From: Oscillibacter hominis
GTDB lineage: Bacteria; Bacillota; Clostridia; Oscillospirales; Oscillospiraceae
Assembly: GCF_014334055.1 (NCBI RefSeq)
Contig: NZ_CP060490.1
Location: forward strand, 620,001-684,000
Direction of reading: 5' to 3'
Length of the DNA stretch: 64,000 nucleotides
The translations under genes were made by a program, and so were the position numbers. Position 1 is the stretch's first letter. Each line of letters starts with the position of its first letter. Under the pieces are notes generated by a model. That model was not told the DNA's origin and did no database searches. It was given only the letters and a program-made list of their open reading frames with translations. Shown one piece after another: positions 27,793 through 37,427 of this stretch.

Positions 27793-29724
27793 ATGAAGAA
27801 ATATACCCATGAAAAGGCCCATGAGGAAATCGACTATATTTTTAAAACCCTATTGCCTCAGAGGGGCATGGCGGAGCGGCCGGAACAGATCCGGCTGTGT
27901 CACAGCATCCTGGACGCCATGCTGGACGGCAGCATCGCCCTGTGCGACGCGGGGACCGGCATCGGCAAGACCTTCGCCTACCTGACCGCCGGCATCCTGC
28001 ATGGCAAGTGCCGGGCGGCAGAGGGTAAACCGCAGCGTCCTATCCTGATCTCCACCTCCAGCATCGCGCTGCAGAGCGCCATCCAGAAGGAGTACCTGCC
28101 CCTGCTGTCCAGCGTGCTGCTGTCCGAGGGGCTGATCTCCGCGCCCATTGAGGCGGTCATCCGCAAGGGCAAGGCTCACTACGCCTGCGACGCCCGGCTG
28201 GAACGGCGGGTCCGTCAGGTGGAGGGCAGCCATAAGAATCCCGCCGCCCGCCAAGCCCTGCACACCGCCTGGCATGTGCTGGATCTGGACCAGCTGTCCG
28301 GGATGAGCAGTTATGACCGGGGGCGGATCTGCGTTCCCAAGCGGTGTAATTGCCGGCGGAAGGACTGCCGATACCGCTGTTTCCTGGACGCCTGCCAGAG
28401 CGGGCAGTACACGGTTCAGATCTGCAACCACAACCTCCTGCTGGCGGACCTCATCCACCGCAGCCAAAAGAAAAAGCCCCTCCTGCCGGACAGCGCGGCC
28501 ATCATCATAGACGAGGCCCACAAGCTGCCGGAAACCGCACGGCAGATGTTCGGCGTAACGCTGAATGCCCAGGACTTTGCGGAGCTGATCCGCAGCCTGC
28601 ATGTGGAGCGGTATGTCCTCGCGGCGGAACTGCTGTCCGAGGCCGTGGAGCCGCTGGCGGAGAAACTGTCGCTCCCGGTGGAGGAAGGGGCCGGATTTGA
28701 CGCCTACCAGATGTTCCTGGAGCGGCCGCATCAGGTCCTGACGGTGATCTGCCGGCAGCTGGAGGGCCTGCTGACCAGGGAAACCTGGCGCCTGCTGTCC
28801 GCCGTCGCCTCCACAGTATCCCTCTTTTACCTGGGGAATCCCGAGATGATCTTCTACGCGGCAGACGACGACCACGGCGGGGCCATGCTGTGCGGCACGG
28901 TGTCGGAACTGGCCGCGCAGCTCCAGGCCACGCTCTGGCGGCAGGAACAGCCCATTGTCCTGACCTCCGGCACCCTTGCCGTTGGGAAGGATTTCAGCCG
29001 GTTCCGCACCGCCGCCGGCCTGACAGGGGAACGGCCCGTGACGGAAACTGTGTGTCCGTCACCCTTTGACTATCAGCACAACTGCCTCCTCTATCTTCCC
29101 CCGGACCCGATCCCGCTGGACGCGGCGGACTACTACGACCGGCTGGCCGCACAGATCCGGCAGCTGGCGGCGGCATCCCACGGCCACGCCCTGGTGCTGT
29201 TCACTTCCTACTTCGCCATGTCGGCGGTCAAGGAACGGCTGCAGGCCGCGGCGCTGCCCTTCCCTGTATTTACGATGGGCAAACGCCCGGCCCTCACCCT
29301 GGCGGCATTTCGCGCCGCTCCCGGCAGTATCCTGCTGGCCACCGGCGCGGCGTGGGAGGGGCTGGACTTCGCTGGCGACGGCGTGTCCATGCTCATCATC
29401 CCATGCCTGCCCTTCGCCTACCCGGACGCTGTAAAAGAAAAAGAGCGGGAGGACTACCCGAACCTGCGGGAGTTCCTGCGCTCCGTCGTTGTCCCGGAAA
29501 TGCAGATCAAACTGCGGCAGGGCTTTGGCCGGGCCATCCGCACAGAAACGGACACCTGCGTTGTCGCTGTGCTGGATCCCCGCGCCGCCCGCGGCCGGAG
29601 ATATTTCCAGAGCATGGCAGAGGCCCTGCCGGGGATGCCGGTGACGGGCAGCCTGCGGGCCGTGGAACATTTCTACCGTGCCCACAAGGACGCCGGCTAT
29701 TTCCGGCTCCCCAACGCAGGATGA
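27793..29724 (+). CDS. DinG/XPD-like ATP-dependent helicase
   Basis: A 643-residue superfamily 2 helicase. Walker A DAGTGIGKT (about residue 50), iron-sulfur cysteines (CVPKRCNCRRKDCRYRC followed by CQSGQ, about 180-205), DEAH box IIDEAHKLPE (about 238), motif V/VI region WEGLDFAGDGVSM and RQGFGRAIRTETD. Such enzymes unwind 5'-to-3' and may clear structures or R-loops during ICE replication. ATG 27793 is preferred; the longer frame upstream is GC-rich leader. Confidence 0.85.
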   Translation: MKKYTHEKAHEEIDYIFKTLLPQRGMAERPEQIRLCHSILDAMLDGSIALCDAGTGIGKTFAYLTAGILHGKCRAAEGKPQRPILISTSSIALQSAIQKEYLPLLSSVLLSEGLISAPIEAVIRKGKAHYACDARLERRVRQVEGSHKNPAARQALHTAWHVLDLDQLSGMSSYDRGRICVPKRCNCRRKDCRYRCFLDACQSGQYTVQICNHNLLLADLIHRSQKKKPLLPDSAAIIIDEAHKLPETARQMFGVTLNAQDFAELIRSLHVERYVLAAELLSEAVEPLAEKLSLPVEEGAGFDAYQMFLERPHQVLTVICRQLEGLLTRETWRLLSAVASTVSLFYLGNPEMIFYAADDDHGGAMLCGTVSELAAQLQATLWRQEQPIVLTSGTLAVGKDFSRFRTAAGLTGERPVTETVCPSPFDYQHNCLLYLPPDPIPLDAADYYDRLAAQIRQLAAASHGHALVLFTSYFAMSAVKERLQAAALPFPVFTMGKRPALTLAAFRAAPGSILLATGAAWEGLDFAGDGVSMLIIPCLPFAYPDAVKEKEREDYPNLREFLRSVVVPEMQIKLRQGFGRAIRTETDTCVVAVLDPRAARGRRYFQSMAEALPGMPVTGSLRAVEHFYRAHKDAGYFRLPNAG

Positions 29725-29837
29725 AATTGTTGCCTTTGCTGCGTCTGTTCGCCATTCCTTGGTGGTGTTGGTAATGGCTTTCGTGATGCTTTCCGGCTAT
29801 ACTTGCGTTGCAAATCAAGAAAAGGAGGCAGTCAGAC

Positions 29838-30269
29838 ATGGAGCAGACCAAGGGCCTCTCATGCCAAATCCCGGAATCCCTGCATGCCAGGGTGACGGCG
29901 GAGCGCGTCGCGGCAAACCAGTCCCTCAGCGAGTACATCACGGGACTACTTACCAACTACTATGAAAATGGAGGAAAAAAAGACATGGCACAGACAAGGA
30001 CAATGGCATTTCAAATCAGTGAGGACCTGTTCCAGCGGATCAAGGACTATCTGGCCCACGAGAATGAGCGCCAGGGCCGGAAAGTGACCCAGAAGGAGTT
30101 CGTGATTGGGCTGATCGAGGACGCTCTGGAGCGGTGGGAGCAGGAAACAGCGGATGCCGATCCCGGCGCACCAACTGACACGCTGGATCCCATAGATGAG
30201 CCGGCAGACAGCGCCCCGTCCTGGGAGGCTGAAGAAACGGAAGGAGGAGCCAAGAATGTGGCAGAATGA
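29838..30269 (+). CDS. Tandem ribbon-helix-helix-like protein
   Basis: A 143-residue protein with two similar segments: [20 protein letters not shown]...[13 protein letters not shown] and [20 protein letters not shown]...[13 protein letters not shown]. Each looks like a CopG/Arc-type unit (strand then two helices). AAAGGAGG precedes ATG 29838. A second good RBS (GGAGG 29970-29974) precedes the internal ATG 29985, so a shorter product may be made too. Probably a DNA-binding regulator or partition-type protein. Confidence 0.7.
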   Translation: MEQTKGLSCQIPESLHARVTAERVAANQSLSEYITGLLTNYYENGGKKDMAQTRTMAFQISEDLFQRIKDYLAHENERQGRKVTQKEFVIGLIEDALERWEQETADADPGAPTDTLDPIDEPADSAPSWEAEETEGGAKNVAE

Positions 30270-30579
30270 ACTGGAGGCCATGATTGCGGCCGGCGGAGCG
30301 CCCTGCAGGGCTTGCGGCCAGCGGATGCTGAAAGCGGACGGCTGCACCTGGACCCATGTGAAATGCGGCAACCGGTACTACCGCCGCATTAAGTACGGCG
30401 AGGATGGCATGGCGCATGGCGATGCCCGCTGCCACGATTGCGGCGCCAGGCCTGGGCATTACCACCATGTGGGGTGTGATGCGGAGCGGTGCCCGGTGTG
30501 CGGAGGGCAGCTCATCAGCTGCGACTGCGACATCTCCGAGTATGTGGAGCGGCCACCCAGGAAGAGAACAACCAAGTAA
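30256..30579 (+). CDS. Zinc-finger ICE protein
   Basis: A 107-residue protein with repeated Cys/His pairs ([40 protein letters not shown]). ATG 30256 has AAGGAGG upstream and overlaps the previous gene by 14 bases. Likely metal-binding; role unknown. Confidence 0.7.
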   Translation: MWQNELEAMIAAGGAPCRACGQRMLKADGCTWTHVKCGNRYYRRIKYGEDGMAHGDARCHDCGARPGHYHHVGCDAERCPVCGGQLISCDCDISEYVERPPRKRTTK

Positions 30580-30699
30580 ATCAGGATCCCAGAACCGCCC
30601 GGAGCGCCCGACAGGGACGTTCCGGGCGGTCTGTTTCACAAGAGAACCGGAGGTGAGAAAACGTCGGAACAGAGAGCCAATCGTTTCACAGAACAGGAG

Positions 30700-31593
30700 T
30701 TGGAGATTGCCCGTGGGACGGACCTGCCGGACCTGCTGGCGTCTCTCGGCTACACCGTGACGCGGATAGGCCGCTACTACTCCACCAAGGAGATGGACAG
30801 CCTGCGGATCAAGAACCGCCGCACCTGGTATCGCTACTCCGAGAGAGTGGGCGGGGATGCCATCACCTTCCTACAGCATTTTTGCGGCAGAAGTTTCCCG
30901 GAGGCGGTGGAGGATCTGCTGGCATTCCACGGCCGCGCCAGGGACGCCCCCGCGGAGCGGAGCAGGCAAACTGAGCAGGCGCCGGAACCGCCGAAACCGT
31001 TTGCATTGCCGCCCAGGCACACCGATGCCCGCCGAGTGTACGCCTACCTGAAAAAGCGCGGGGTTTCTCCCCAGATTATTCGGAGTTTTATTTCCGCAGG
31101 ACTGCTGTATGAGGACTCCGAGCATCACAACTGCGTGTTCGTAGGGTATGACAGGGACGGCAAGGCTGCCTTCGCCAGCCTGCGGGGCACCTACGACCGG
31201 GACGGCAGCGGTTTCAAGGGCGACGCCGCCGGCAGCGACAAATCCATCGGTTTCCGACTGCCGTATGCCCCGGACAGCAGGACCGTGTATGTGTTCGAGG
31301 CACCTATCGACCTCATGAGTTACTGCACTTTGCACCGGGAGTTCCACAGCAATGCACTTGCCCTGTGCTGCCTGGATGACCGCGCCCTGTCGGTGTTTCT
31401 TCGGGAGCATCCCACAGTGCGGAAGGTTGTCCTGTGCCTGGATCACGACCGCCCCGGCCAGGAGGCCGCGGAGCGCATGGGCCGGAAATACGCGGCGGAG
31501 GGATATGTCGTGCAGACGCTGTCCCCTCCCTCCCGGAAGGACTGGAACGCCTATCTGACCTTTGTGCAGCAGTTCCGGGAAAGGGGGCGGTGA
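30700..31593 (+). CDS. DUF3991/Toprim primase-like protein
   Basis: A protein of at least 297 residues: an N-terminal CHC2-like/DUF3991 part (YYSTKEMDSLRIKNRRTWYR, GDAITFLQHFCGRSFPEAV) and a C-terminal Toprim fold (VFEAPIDLMSY with the catalytic Glu, VVLCLDHDRPGQEAAERM). It is probably the ICE primase for complementary-strand synthesis. TTG 30700 is the first canonical start, but a strong GGAGG (30649-30653) points to ACG 30661, giving TSEQRANRFTEQE ahead of LEIARG. The real N-terminus is uncertain. Confidence 0.8.
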   Translation: MEIARGTDLPDLLASLGYTVTRIGRYYSTKEMDSLRIKNRRTWYRYSERVGGDAITFLQHFCGRSFPEAVEDLLAFHGRARDAPAERSRQTEQAPEPPKPFALPPRHTDARRVYAYLKKRGVSPQIIRSFISAGLLYEDSEHHNCVFVGYDRDGKAAFASLRGTYDRDGSGFKGDAAGSDKSIGFRLPYAPDSRTVYVFEAPIDLMSYCTLHREFHSNALALCCLDDRALSVFLREHPTVRKVVLCLDHDRPGQEAAERMGRKYAAEGYVVQTLSPPSRKDWNAYLTFVQQFRERGR

Positions 31594-31654
31594 CCAAGTA
31601 AACGAAAATAAAAACCTGAACCAGCAATTTCTACACAAAAGGAGGAAAGAACGC

Positions 31655-34600
31655 TTGAAAAGCAAGACAACCAGGCATGGCCTGAAGCGCATGACGGCCC
31701 TGCTGCTGGCCGTGGTTCTGTGCGTCGGCATGGTGCCCACCGCCTTTGCCGCCCAGCAGGACAGTTACCACGACCCCGCTGAGAACTGGCAGGAGGCCAA
31801 CAACCGCACCAACGAACTGGACGCCAACGCCACCGTGACCCACGAAACCTTTAACTGCAAAGTCTGCAAGCAGCAGACTTCCTTTATCGTGTTCCGCACC
31901 CCGGAATATACCAGGGATGGCCAGACGGCCATGAGCCGGAATGTGAAATACTCGGACGGCACCTTTGTAGATGGTTCCGGCAAGGGTTCCATTCTGGACG
32001 GCGTACCGGGACAGGACGCCTATTACACGGCTTATCACTGGACCAAAGCCGTGTGTGAAACCTGCGGCAGCATCAACACCAACATGGCCAAGACGGACTA
32101 CGGCTACCTGAAGAACGTCTATTGGCTCTACGATTGCGCGAACAATTTTTTCGAGGAACTGCCGGAAACCCAGACCATTGAGCAAGCGGACAGCGAGTAT
32201 CACCGCGTCATCACCACCAGCGGCGAATACTGCGGGTTCTGCTACGGCACATTCAAGGAGGAAAATTCCACGTTGGAGCGTCACCACATGGAGAATGCCA
32301 TCCGGCCCGAGTTGGCCCATGACCGCTTTGTGGAGATGGATACCTGCGCCGACTGCGGCTATGCTGAAACTTCCTACACCGCCGCCAAGGCCGTCATTGC
32401 GGACTACTTCGGCGTGGTGGACGGCCAGCCCCACACCGTCACCGTGTCGGACTTGTCCGAGGCCGGCGTGACCACCGCTATCCGCTACGGCCACAGCGCA
32501 GATGCCTGCACCCTGACCAGCGCACCCAACTACACCGAGGCGGGGGATTACCCGGTTTACTACGAGATCACCTACACCTACCACGACACGGACATGGTGG
32601 AGGACGGTGTGGCGTATGTCCATCTCAGGGATGAAACCACCACCGAGGACGGCTCCTGCTCCTGCGGCTGCGGCAATCCTGACTGCGGCTGCCAGGATCC
32701 GGACTGTGACGGCTGCTGCTGTGACGACAAGGGCTGCGGCGAGAACCACAACTGGACACTGCTGGATAGCGTAGACCCCACCTGCCTGACCCTGGGCTAT
32801 GACCGCTATCTGTGCGTGGACTGCGGCATGATTGAAAAGCGGGACTATGAGGCCGCGCTGGGCCACGCCTATCAGAGTGTGGTCATCCGGGACGCCACCT
32901 GTGAAGTCCCCGGTAAGACCATTGACATCTGTGAGCGGTGCGGCAATGTGAAAGAAACCGACCTGCCTCAGACCGAGCATGAGTTCTCCACCACCGTCAT
33001 TCCGGCAACCTGTACCAGCCCTGGCTACACCCTGCGGGAGTGTACCGTCTGTGGGGAGCGCCACATCGAGGACATCACCGCCGCGCTGCCTCACAACTAT
33101 GTAAGCAAGACCACCCCGGCCACCTGTGAGGGCGGCGGGCGCACCCTCCATATCTGCGAGGGCTGCGGCAGTTCGTTCATCACCGACTACACCGACCCGC
33201 TGGGGCATAGTTGGGACGAAGGCAAGGAGATCACCGGGGCCACCTGCACCGGCGAGGGCATGACCGAGTACACCTGCGTCCGCTGCGGAGCCACCCGTCT
33301 GGAGGGCGACGAGGCCGCGGGCCATATCCCCGGCGACCCGGCCACCTGCACCGATCCTCAACTCTGCACCCGCTGCGGCGCCGTCATTGAGAACGCTTTG
33401 GGCCATGACTATGCCGAGGAAGTGACCGAGCCGACCTGCACCGAGATGGGCTACACCACCTATACCTGCACCCGCTGCGGCGACGCCTACAAGGGCGACT
33501 ACACCGAGGCGGCAGGCCATAAGCCCGGCGACTGGATCATCGACAAGGAGCCTACCACCGACAGCGAGGGCAGCAAGCACAGGGAGTGCGAGGTCTGCGG
33601 TGAGAAGTTAGAGGAAGAAACCATTGAGAAGATCTACAATCAGGCCACTACGGACAGTAAGGGCGAGGCCGTTGTGGGCGGCTATCTGGTAATTGTCACG
33701 GATACCGACACTAAAGACCCCGTTTCCAATGCTATTGTCACTCTCCATGCGGACGATACCCTGTCCATCCGTCTCCCCAATTCCCGCCAGCTGGACTATG
33801 CCGACCAGACTACCGTGACTGTCCTGCTCACCAAGGATAAGAGCGCCGTGGAGGGTATGTTCGTTACTATGACTGACAAGCACGATAACTACTGTGCCGG
33901 TAACACTGACAGCAATGGGCAGGTCACTGTTCCCGGCACCAGCGGCAAGACCAATGAGGACGGCAATACCACCGTTGGCTGGGAGGACGAGGACGGCGAC
34001 CGCTGGACACTGACCGTCACTGTAGAGGACTACGAAACCGGACGCCCCATCGAGGACGCGGAAGTATCCATCGGCAAGGGCGGCAATATTACCGTCACCC
34101 TGCCGGACGGAACCGATATGGATGAGGATAACCGCATCACCGTCACGGTCACGGACAATGAGCGCGACCCCCAGGAGGGTGTGACGGTTATCGTCAAGGG
34201 TGATCTGGGCCAGAGTGAGCGCGGAGAAACCGACGAGGACGGCAAACTCACCGTCCCCGCTGTCACAGAAACTGAGTACCACGGGGCCTATATCTATGGC
34301 TACACAGACGGCACCTTTGGCCCGGAGCGCAGCATGAGCCGGAGCGAGGCCGCAGCCATCTTTGCCCGCCTGCTCTCTGACCGGCTGGACGAGCGCATCC
34401 CCAGCGGAAATAATGTGAAGTTCAAGGATATTGACCCGGATATGTGGTATGCGGGCTATGTGGAATATCTCACTGGCTACGGCGTGGCCGTGGGCTACAA
34501 TGACCGCACCTACCGGGGTGATAAGGCCATCACCCGCGCCGAGTTTACCGCTATGGCGGCGCGGTTCTTTGATGTGTACGGCGATGGAGCCGAGGAAATC

Positions 34601-34924
34601 ATGGAGCAGTACGAGGGCTTTGACGATGTGAGCGACGGCTACTGGGCTGCTGAGTATATCAAGGACGCCGCCATCCACGGCTGGGTAGAGGGCTACGGCG
34701 ACGGCACCTTCCGGGCCGACGATCCCATTGACCGGGCGGAAGTCGTCACCATTGTCAACCGCCTGCTGGGCCGCGAGGCTGACGAGGACTATATTGCCGA
34801 TAATCACCGCCGTCTGGTGATGTTCCCCGACGTGTCCTCCCGCCATTGGGCCTACTACAACGTGCTGGAGGCCGCCAACGCCCACACCGCCATCCTCACC
34901 GCCCCTGAAACCTGGGACAAGTGA
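31655..34924 (+). CDS. Large ICE surface protein with Cys-knuckle repeats and SLH domains
   Basis: A 1089-residue exported protein. Signal peptide (LKRMTALLLAVVLCVGMVPT then AFAA). N-terminal region with CxxC pairs; a Cys/Gly cluster near 333-360 (SCSCGCGNPDCGCQDPDCDG); about seven repeats of roughly 45 residues (365-660), each with a TC...G pair and a CxxCG knuckle; carboxypeptidase-like/Ig-like modules (about 680-870); and SLH repeats (about 873-1082, YTDGTFGPERSMSRSEAAA, KFKDIDPDMWYAGYVEYLTG). TTG 31655 lies 9 bases after AAAGGAGG. It would be anchored in the donor wall and could promote mating contact, but this is inferred. Confidence 0.8.
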   Translation: MKSKTTRHGLKRMTALLLAVVLCVGMVPTAFAAQQDSYHDPAENWQEANNRTNELDANATVTHETFNCKVCKQQTSFIVFRTPEYTRDGQTAMSRNVKYSDGTFVDGSGKGSILDGVPGQDAYYTAYHWTKAVCETCGSINTNMAKTDYGYLKNVYWLYDCANNFFEELPETQTIEQADSEYHRVITTSGEYCGFCYGTFKEENSTLERHHMENAIRPELAHDRFVEMDTCADCGYAETSYTAAKAVIADYFGVVDGQPHTVTVSDLSEAGVTTAIRYGHSADACTLTSAPNYTEAGDYPVYYEITYTYHDTDMVEDGVAYVHLRDETTTEDGSCSCGCGNPDCGCQDPDCDGCCCDDKGCGENHNWTLLDSVDPTCLTLGYDRYLCVDCGMIEKRDYEAALGHAYQSVVIRDATCEVPGKTIDICERCGNVKETDLPQTEHEFSTTVIPATCTSPGYTLRECTVCGERHIEDITAALPHNYVSKTTPATCEGGGRTLHICEGCGSSFITDYTDPLGHSWDEGKEITGATCTGEGMTEYTCVRCGATRLEGDEAAGHIPGDPATCTDPQLCTRCGAVIENALGHDYAEEVTEPTCTEMGYTTYTCTRCGDAYKGDYTEAAGHKPGDWIIDKEPTTDSEGSKHRECEVCGEKLEEETIEKIYNQATTDSKGEAVVGGYLVIVTDTDTKDPVSNAIVTLHADDTLSIRLPNSRQLDYADQTTVTVLLTKDKSAVEGMFVTMTDKHDNYCAGNTDSNGQVTVPGTSGKTNEDGNTTVGWEDEDGDRWTLTVTVEDYETGRPIEDAEVSIGKGGNITVTLPDGTDMDEDNRITVTVTDNERDPQEGVTVIVKGDLGQSERGETDEDGKLTVPAVTETEYHGAYIYGYTDGTFGPERSMSRSEAAAIFARLLSDRLDERIPSGNNVKFKDIDPDMWYAGYVEYLTGYGVAVGYNDRTYRGDKAITRAEFTAMAARFFDVYGDGAEEIMEQYEGFDDVSDGYWAAEYIKDAAIHGWVEGYGDGTFRADDPIDRAEVVTIVNRLLGREADEDYIADNHRRLVMFPDVSSRHWAYYNVLEAANAHTAILTAPETWDK

Positions 34925-34936
34925 TCCAACCGCTGT

Positions 34937-34965
34937 GCCGCGGCCCCACTGTGGGCCGCGGCGCT
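34937..34965 (+). terminator. Terminator after the SLH gene
   Basis: GCCGCGGCCC...GGGCCGCGGC stem (about 12 bp with one bulge) followed by GCTTTTAT. Confidence 0.7.
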
Positions 34966-35014
34966 TTTATCCCACAATTCACTCTACATTAAATAAAGAA
35001 GGAGAAATGCACCT

Positions 35015-35389
35015 ATGCTGAAGATCGTAGCAATCGGAAACCTGACAAACGATGTGGAACTGAAGGTCCATGAGGCCACCGGCAAGCCCTATGCCATCCT
35101 GCGGATCGCCTCGGACCGCCGCTACCGGGACAAGGACGGCAACCGCCTGACGGATTTCATCTCCATTAAGGTCCGCGGCCCGCTGGCGGAACGCTGCGCG
35201 GAGTTTGCATGGAAGGGCTGCAAGTTGGCCGCCTCCGGCGACTTTGAAACCATCACCTTCGCGGACGAGCCGGAGCGTCAGCCCGGTTTCCTCATCAAAG
35301 CCACGGAGGTGGAGTTCCTGTCTCCCCGCCGCGTGGAGGAAAGCGCCGTGTCCATGCCTGCGGACGGTATGGATGAGGCTGCGGCCTGA
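35015..35389 (+). CDS. ssb: Single-stranded DNA-binding protein
   Basis: A 124-residue OB-fold protein (MLKIVAIGNLTNDVELKVHE, YAILRIASDRRYRDKDGNRL, FISIKVRGPLAE). It would coat ICE single-stranded DNA after transfer. It lacks the long acidic-tip tail of host SSB, so it is the element's own copy. AGAAGGAGAAATG precedes the start. Confidence 0.85.
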   Translation: MLKIVAIGNLTNDVELKVHEATGKPYAILRIASDRRYRDKDGNRLTDFISIKVRGPLAERCAEFAWKGCKLAASGDFETITFADEPERQPGFLIKATEVEFLSPRRVEESAVSMPADGMDEAAA

Positions 35390-35394
35390 GCGCC

Positions 35395-36291
35395 ATGCGT
35401 AATACAGGCATTGAATACACCAGTGCGGAACGCACCCCCACCATTCTACCGGAACTGGCGGAACTGCTCCCCCCTCTCAGCGGGGAGCAGCTTGCCGCGC
35501 TGGAGAAGGACATCCTGCAAAACGGCTGCTATGCGCCCATCATTGTCAATGAGGATCTGGTCGTCGTAGACGGCCACAACCGGCAGCAGATCTGCACCCG
35601 GCACGACCTGCCCTACAAGATGGCGGTGTTTGCCTTTGACGATCTGCTGGAGGCCAAGCAGTGGGCGCTGGATACCCAGAAGGGCCGCCGCAACCTGGAC
35701 AAATGGGAGTTGGGCAAGATCGCCCTGAAACTGCGGCCGGAGATCGAGGCCAGGGCAAAGGCCAACCAGGGTGCCCGTACAGACCTTTCGGCAACATTGC
35801 CGGAAGGTTCCGCACCTGTGGACACCCGCAAAAAATTGGCTGCATCCGTTGGCCTCGGAGAGCGCACGATGGGCAAGGTGATGCAGATCGACGAACACGC
35901 CCCCGCCGCCGTGAAGGAGGCCCTGGATAAAAAGGAACTGTCCGTCAACCAAGGGTATCAGATCACCCGGCAGGTACAGGATCTGCCGGAGGACGAGCAG
36001 GGGCAGGCGGCATTGGACCTGGTGGAGCTGGAAAAAGCGAAAAAGGAGATCCGGGAGAAGGATGCGGAGATCGACCGCCAGAGCAAGATCGCCGGCGTGT
36101 TCTGCAAGGCTTATGAAAAGGCCGTTCTGCTGACGCCCACAGAGGAAAATGTGCGCATCTGGGTCAAATGCACCCGCATGACTAAGGAAGAAATGGAGGA
36201 TACCATCCAGGAGTCCCATGAGTTGGCCGGGGTGTTTACCTCCATTGCCGGCCTCATGGAACACCTCCTGCCGGAAAGGGGGACGCTATGA
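35395..36291 (+). CDS. ParB/Srx-like nuclease-domain protein
   Basis: A 298-residue protein with the ParB N-terminal fold (NGCYAPIIVNEDLVVVDGHNRQ, the GHxR-like motif here being GHNRQ) followed by a helix-turn-helix-like middle (KKLAASVGLGERTMGKVMQI) and a charged coiled coil. It begins 6 bases after ssb and overlaps the next gene by ATGA. ParB-like proteins in ICEs act in partition or transcription control; no ParA is nearby. Confidence 0.75.
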   Translation: MRNTGIEYTSAERTPTILPELAELLPPLSGEQLAALEKDILQNGCYAPIIVNEDLVVVDGHNRQQICTRHDLPYKMAVFAFDDLLEAKQWALDTQKGRRNLDKWELGKIALKLRPEIEARAKANQGARTDLSATLPEGSAPVDTRKKLAASVGLGERTMGKVMQIDEHAPAAVKEALDKKELSVNQGYQITRQVQDLPEDEQGQAALDLVELEKAKKEIREKDAEIDRQSKIAGVFCKAYEKAVLLTPTEENVRIWVKCTRMTKEEMEDTIQESHELAGVFTSIAGLMEHLLPERGTL

Positions 36292-37025
36292 ATGAGATGA
36301 GTGTGCGAACATGGCAGGAGCGGTTCCGTGCCGGGGATTTCAGCAGCCGGGACCGTGCTGTGCAGTGCGAGGCCGGCTGGTATGACTGGTTTTGCCGGGA
36401 CGACGCCCTGGCCGGACGCCTGAAGAAGATCTCCAGCGTGGTGCTGGGGATCACGGACCCCTTCATTCTGGACAACTACTATGTGTGGTTCAAGAACAAC
36501 TGCCCGCTGGAGGGACCGCTTTATGACGACGTCCGGTTTGAGCCTCTCACCGGGGAGCGCGACGGGAAATATTTTCTTGTTGCCCTGGACAGCCACCACG
36601 AACTGATCAAGTGGACGCTGTACACAGAGCGGTATGGCTATGACGCGCCGGAGTTTTGCTGCGGGAATGTGCGGGAGATGACCGCCTATATCAACGCCAT
36701 GGCGCCGGAACTGGCCCAGGGGATCCAGCCTCGCTTCGTGCTGGAGAAAGCGGCTGTGGGGGAATATGTCCGGCAGCATGAAGGGAAAGCCGCCTACAGC
36801 ATCCGGCGGGAGGGGGATCACCTGTTCGCCTACCAATCCTCCCGCGACTGGAAATATCGGACTGTCGCGGTTTCGGACTCTCCGGAGAATGTTCCCCAGG
36901 GCTTTCCCGCGGAGCGGGCCGAACAGCACGGCATGCTCTATGTTTTCCCAAGCAAGGCCCCCGCTCTGGACAGGGCCGACTATGTGGTGCGGCGCGCACA
37001 GCGCAGGAAGGAGCAGACGCGATGA
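36288..37025 (+). CDS. ICE hypothetical protein
   Basis: A 245-residue protein with no recognised family. Visible features: WQERFRAGDFSSRDRAVQCE, WYDWFCRDDALAGRLKKI and a conserved-looking FILDNYYVWFKNNCPLEG. Soluble, no signal peptide. ATGA overlaps on both sides put it inside a tightly coupled operon. Confidence 0.65.
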   Translation: MNEMSVRTWQERFRAGDFSSRDRAVQCEAGWYDWFCRDDALAGRLKKISSVVLGITDPFILDNYYVWFKNNCPLEGPLYDDVRFEPLTGERDGKYFLVALDSHHELIKWTLYTERYGYDAPEFCCGNVREMTAYINAMAPELAQGIQPRFVLEKAAVGEYVRQHEGKAAYSIRREGDHLFAYQSSRDWKYRTVAVSDSPENVPQGFPAERAEQHGMLYVFPSKAPALDRADYVVRRAQRRKEQTR

Positions 37026-37426
37026 CCAGGAGATCCCACGGCCGCCCCGCGCTGCCGCCCGACGCCAAGGATGAGATCCTCCATGTGCTGTTTGCCAACA
37101 TGGAGATCAGCGGCGACGAGATCGCGGCCATTTTGAAAAAACACCATGTCTCCTGCGACGCCGACGTCCTGCAGGACCGCTACCGCAGGCAGCTGGGCCA
37201 GCGCCTCATGGCCAGCCTCCGGGATGCCTCTGGTGAGCGCGAGGTCCTGTCCAATGGGAAGGGGCGGTATGTTGTGCTGGAGTGCTGCAGGGATCGCCAA
37301 CAGCTCGCGGCCATCCGCCGCCGCATTCAAAATCAGGCGCATGGCCTGAACGCTTCCGCCGGCAAGGTGAGATCCCGCATCGCTGTGCTGGATCGCCTGA
37401 TCGCCCGGCTCAGAAAGGCGGCGTGA
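37022..37426 (+). CDS. ICE hypothetical protein, basic
   Basis: A 134-residue basic protein (GRPALPPDAKDEILHVLFAN...) that could contain a small helical DNA-binding fold, rich in Arg near the C-terminus (RRRIQNQAHGLNASAGKVRS). Family not recognised. ATGA overlap with the previous gene. Confidence 0.6.
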   Translation: MTRRSHGRPALPPDAKDEILHVLFANMEISGDEIAAILKKHHVSCDADVLQDRYRRQLGQRLMASLRDASGEREVLSNGKGRYVVLECCRDRQQLAAIRRRIQNQAHGLNASAGKVRSRIAVLDRLIARLRKAA

Positions 37427-37427
37427 C

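Noticed and set aside
29721..29774. A 17-codon frame (MKLLPLLRLFAIPWWCW) overlapping the helicase stop as ATGA
   Set aside because: No RBS, no conserved features, and too short to separate from chance.
31631..33580. A 649-codon minus-strand frame under the ICE SLH protein
   Set aside because: Translation is Val/Gly/Ala-rich low complexity from repeat codons; the plus strand encodes signal peptide and SLH repeats.
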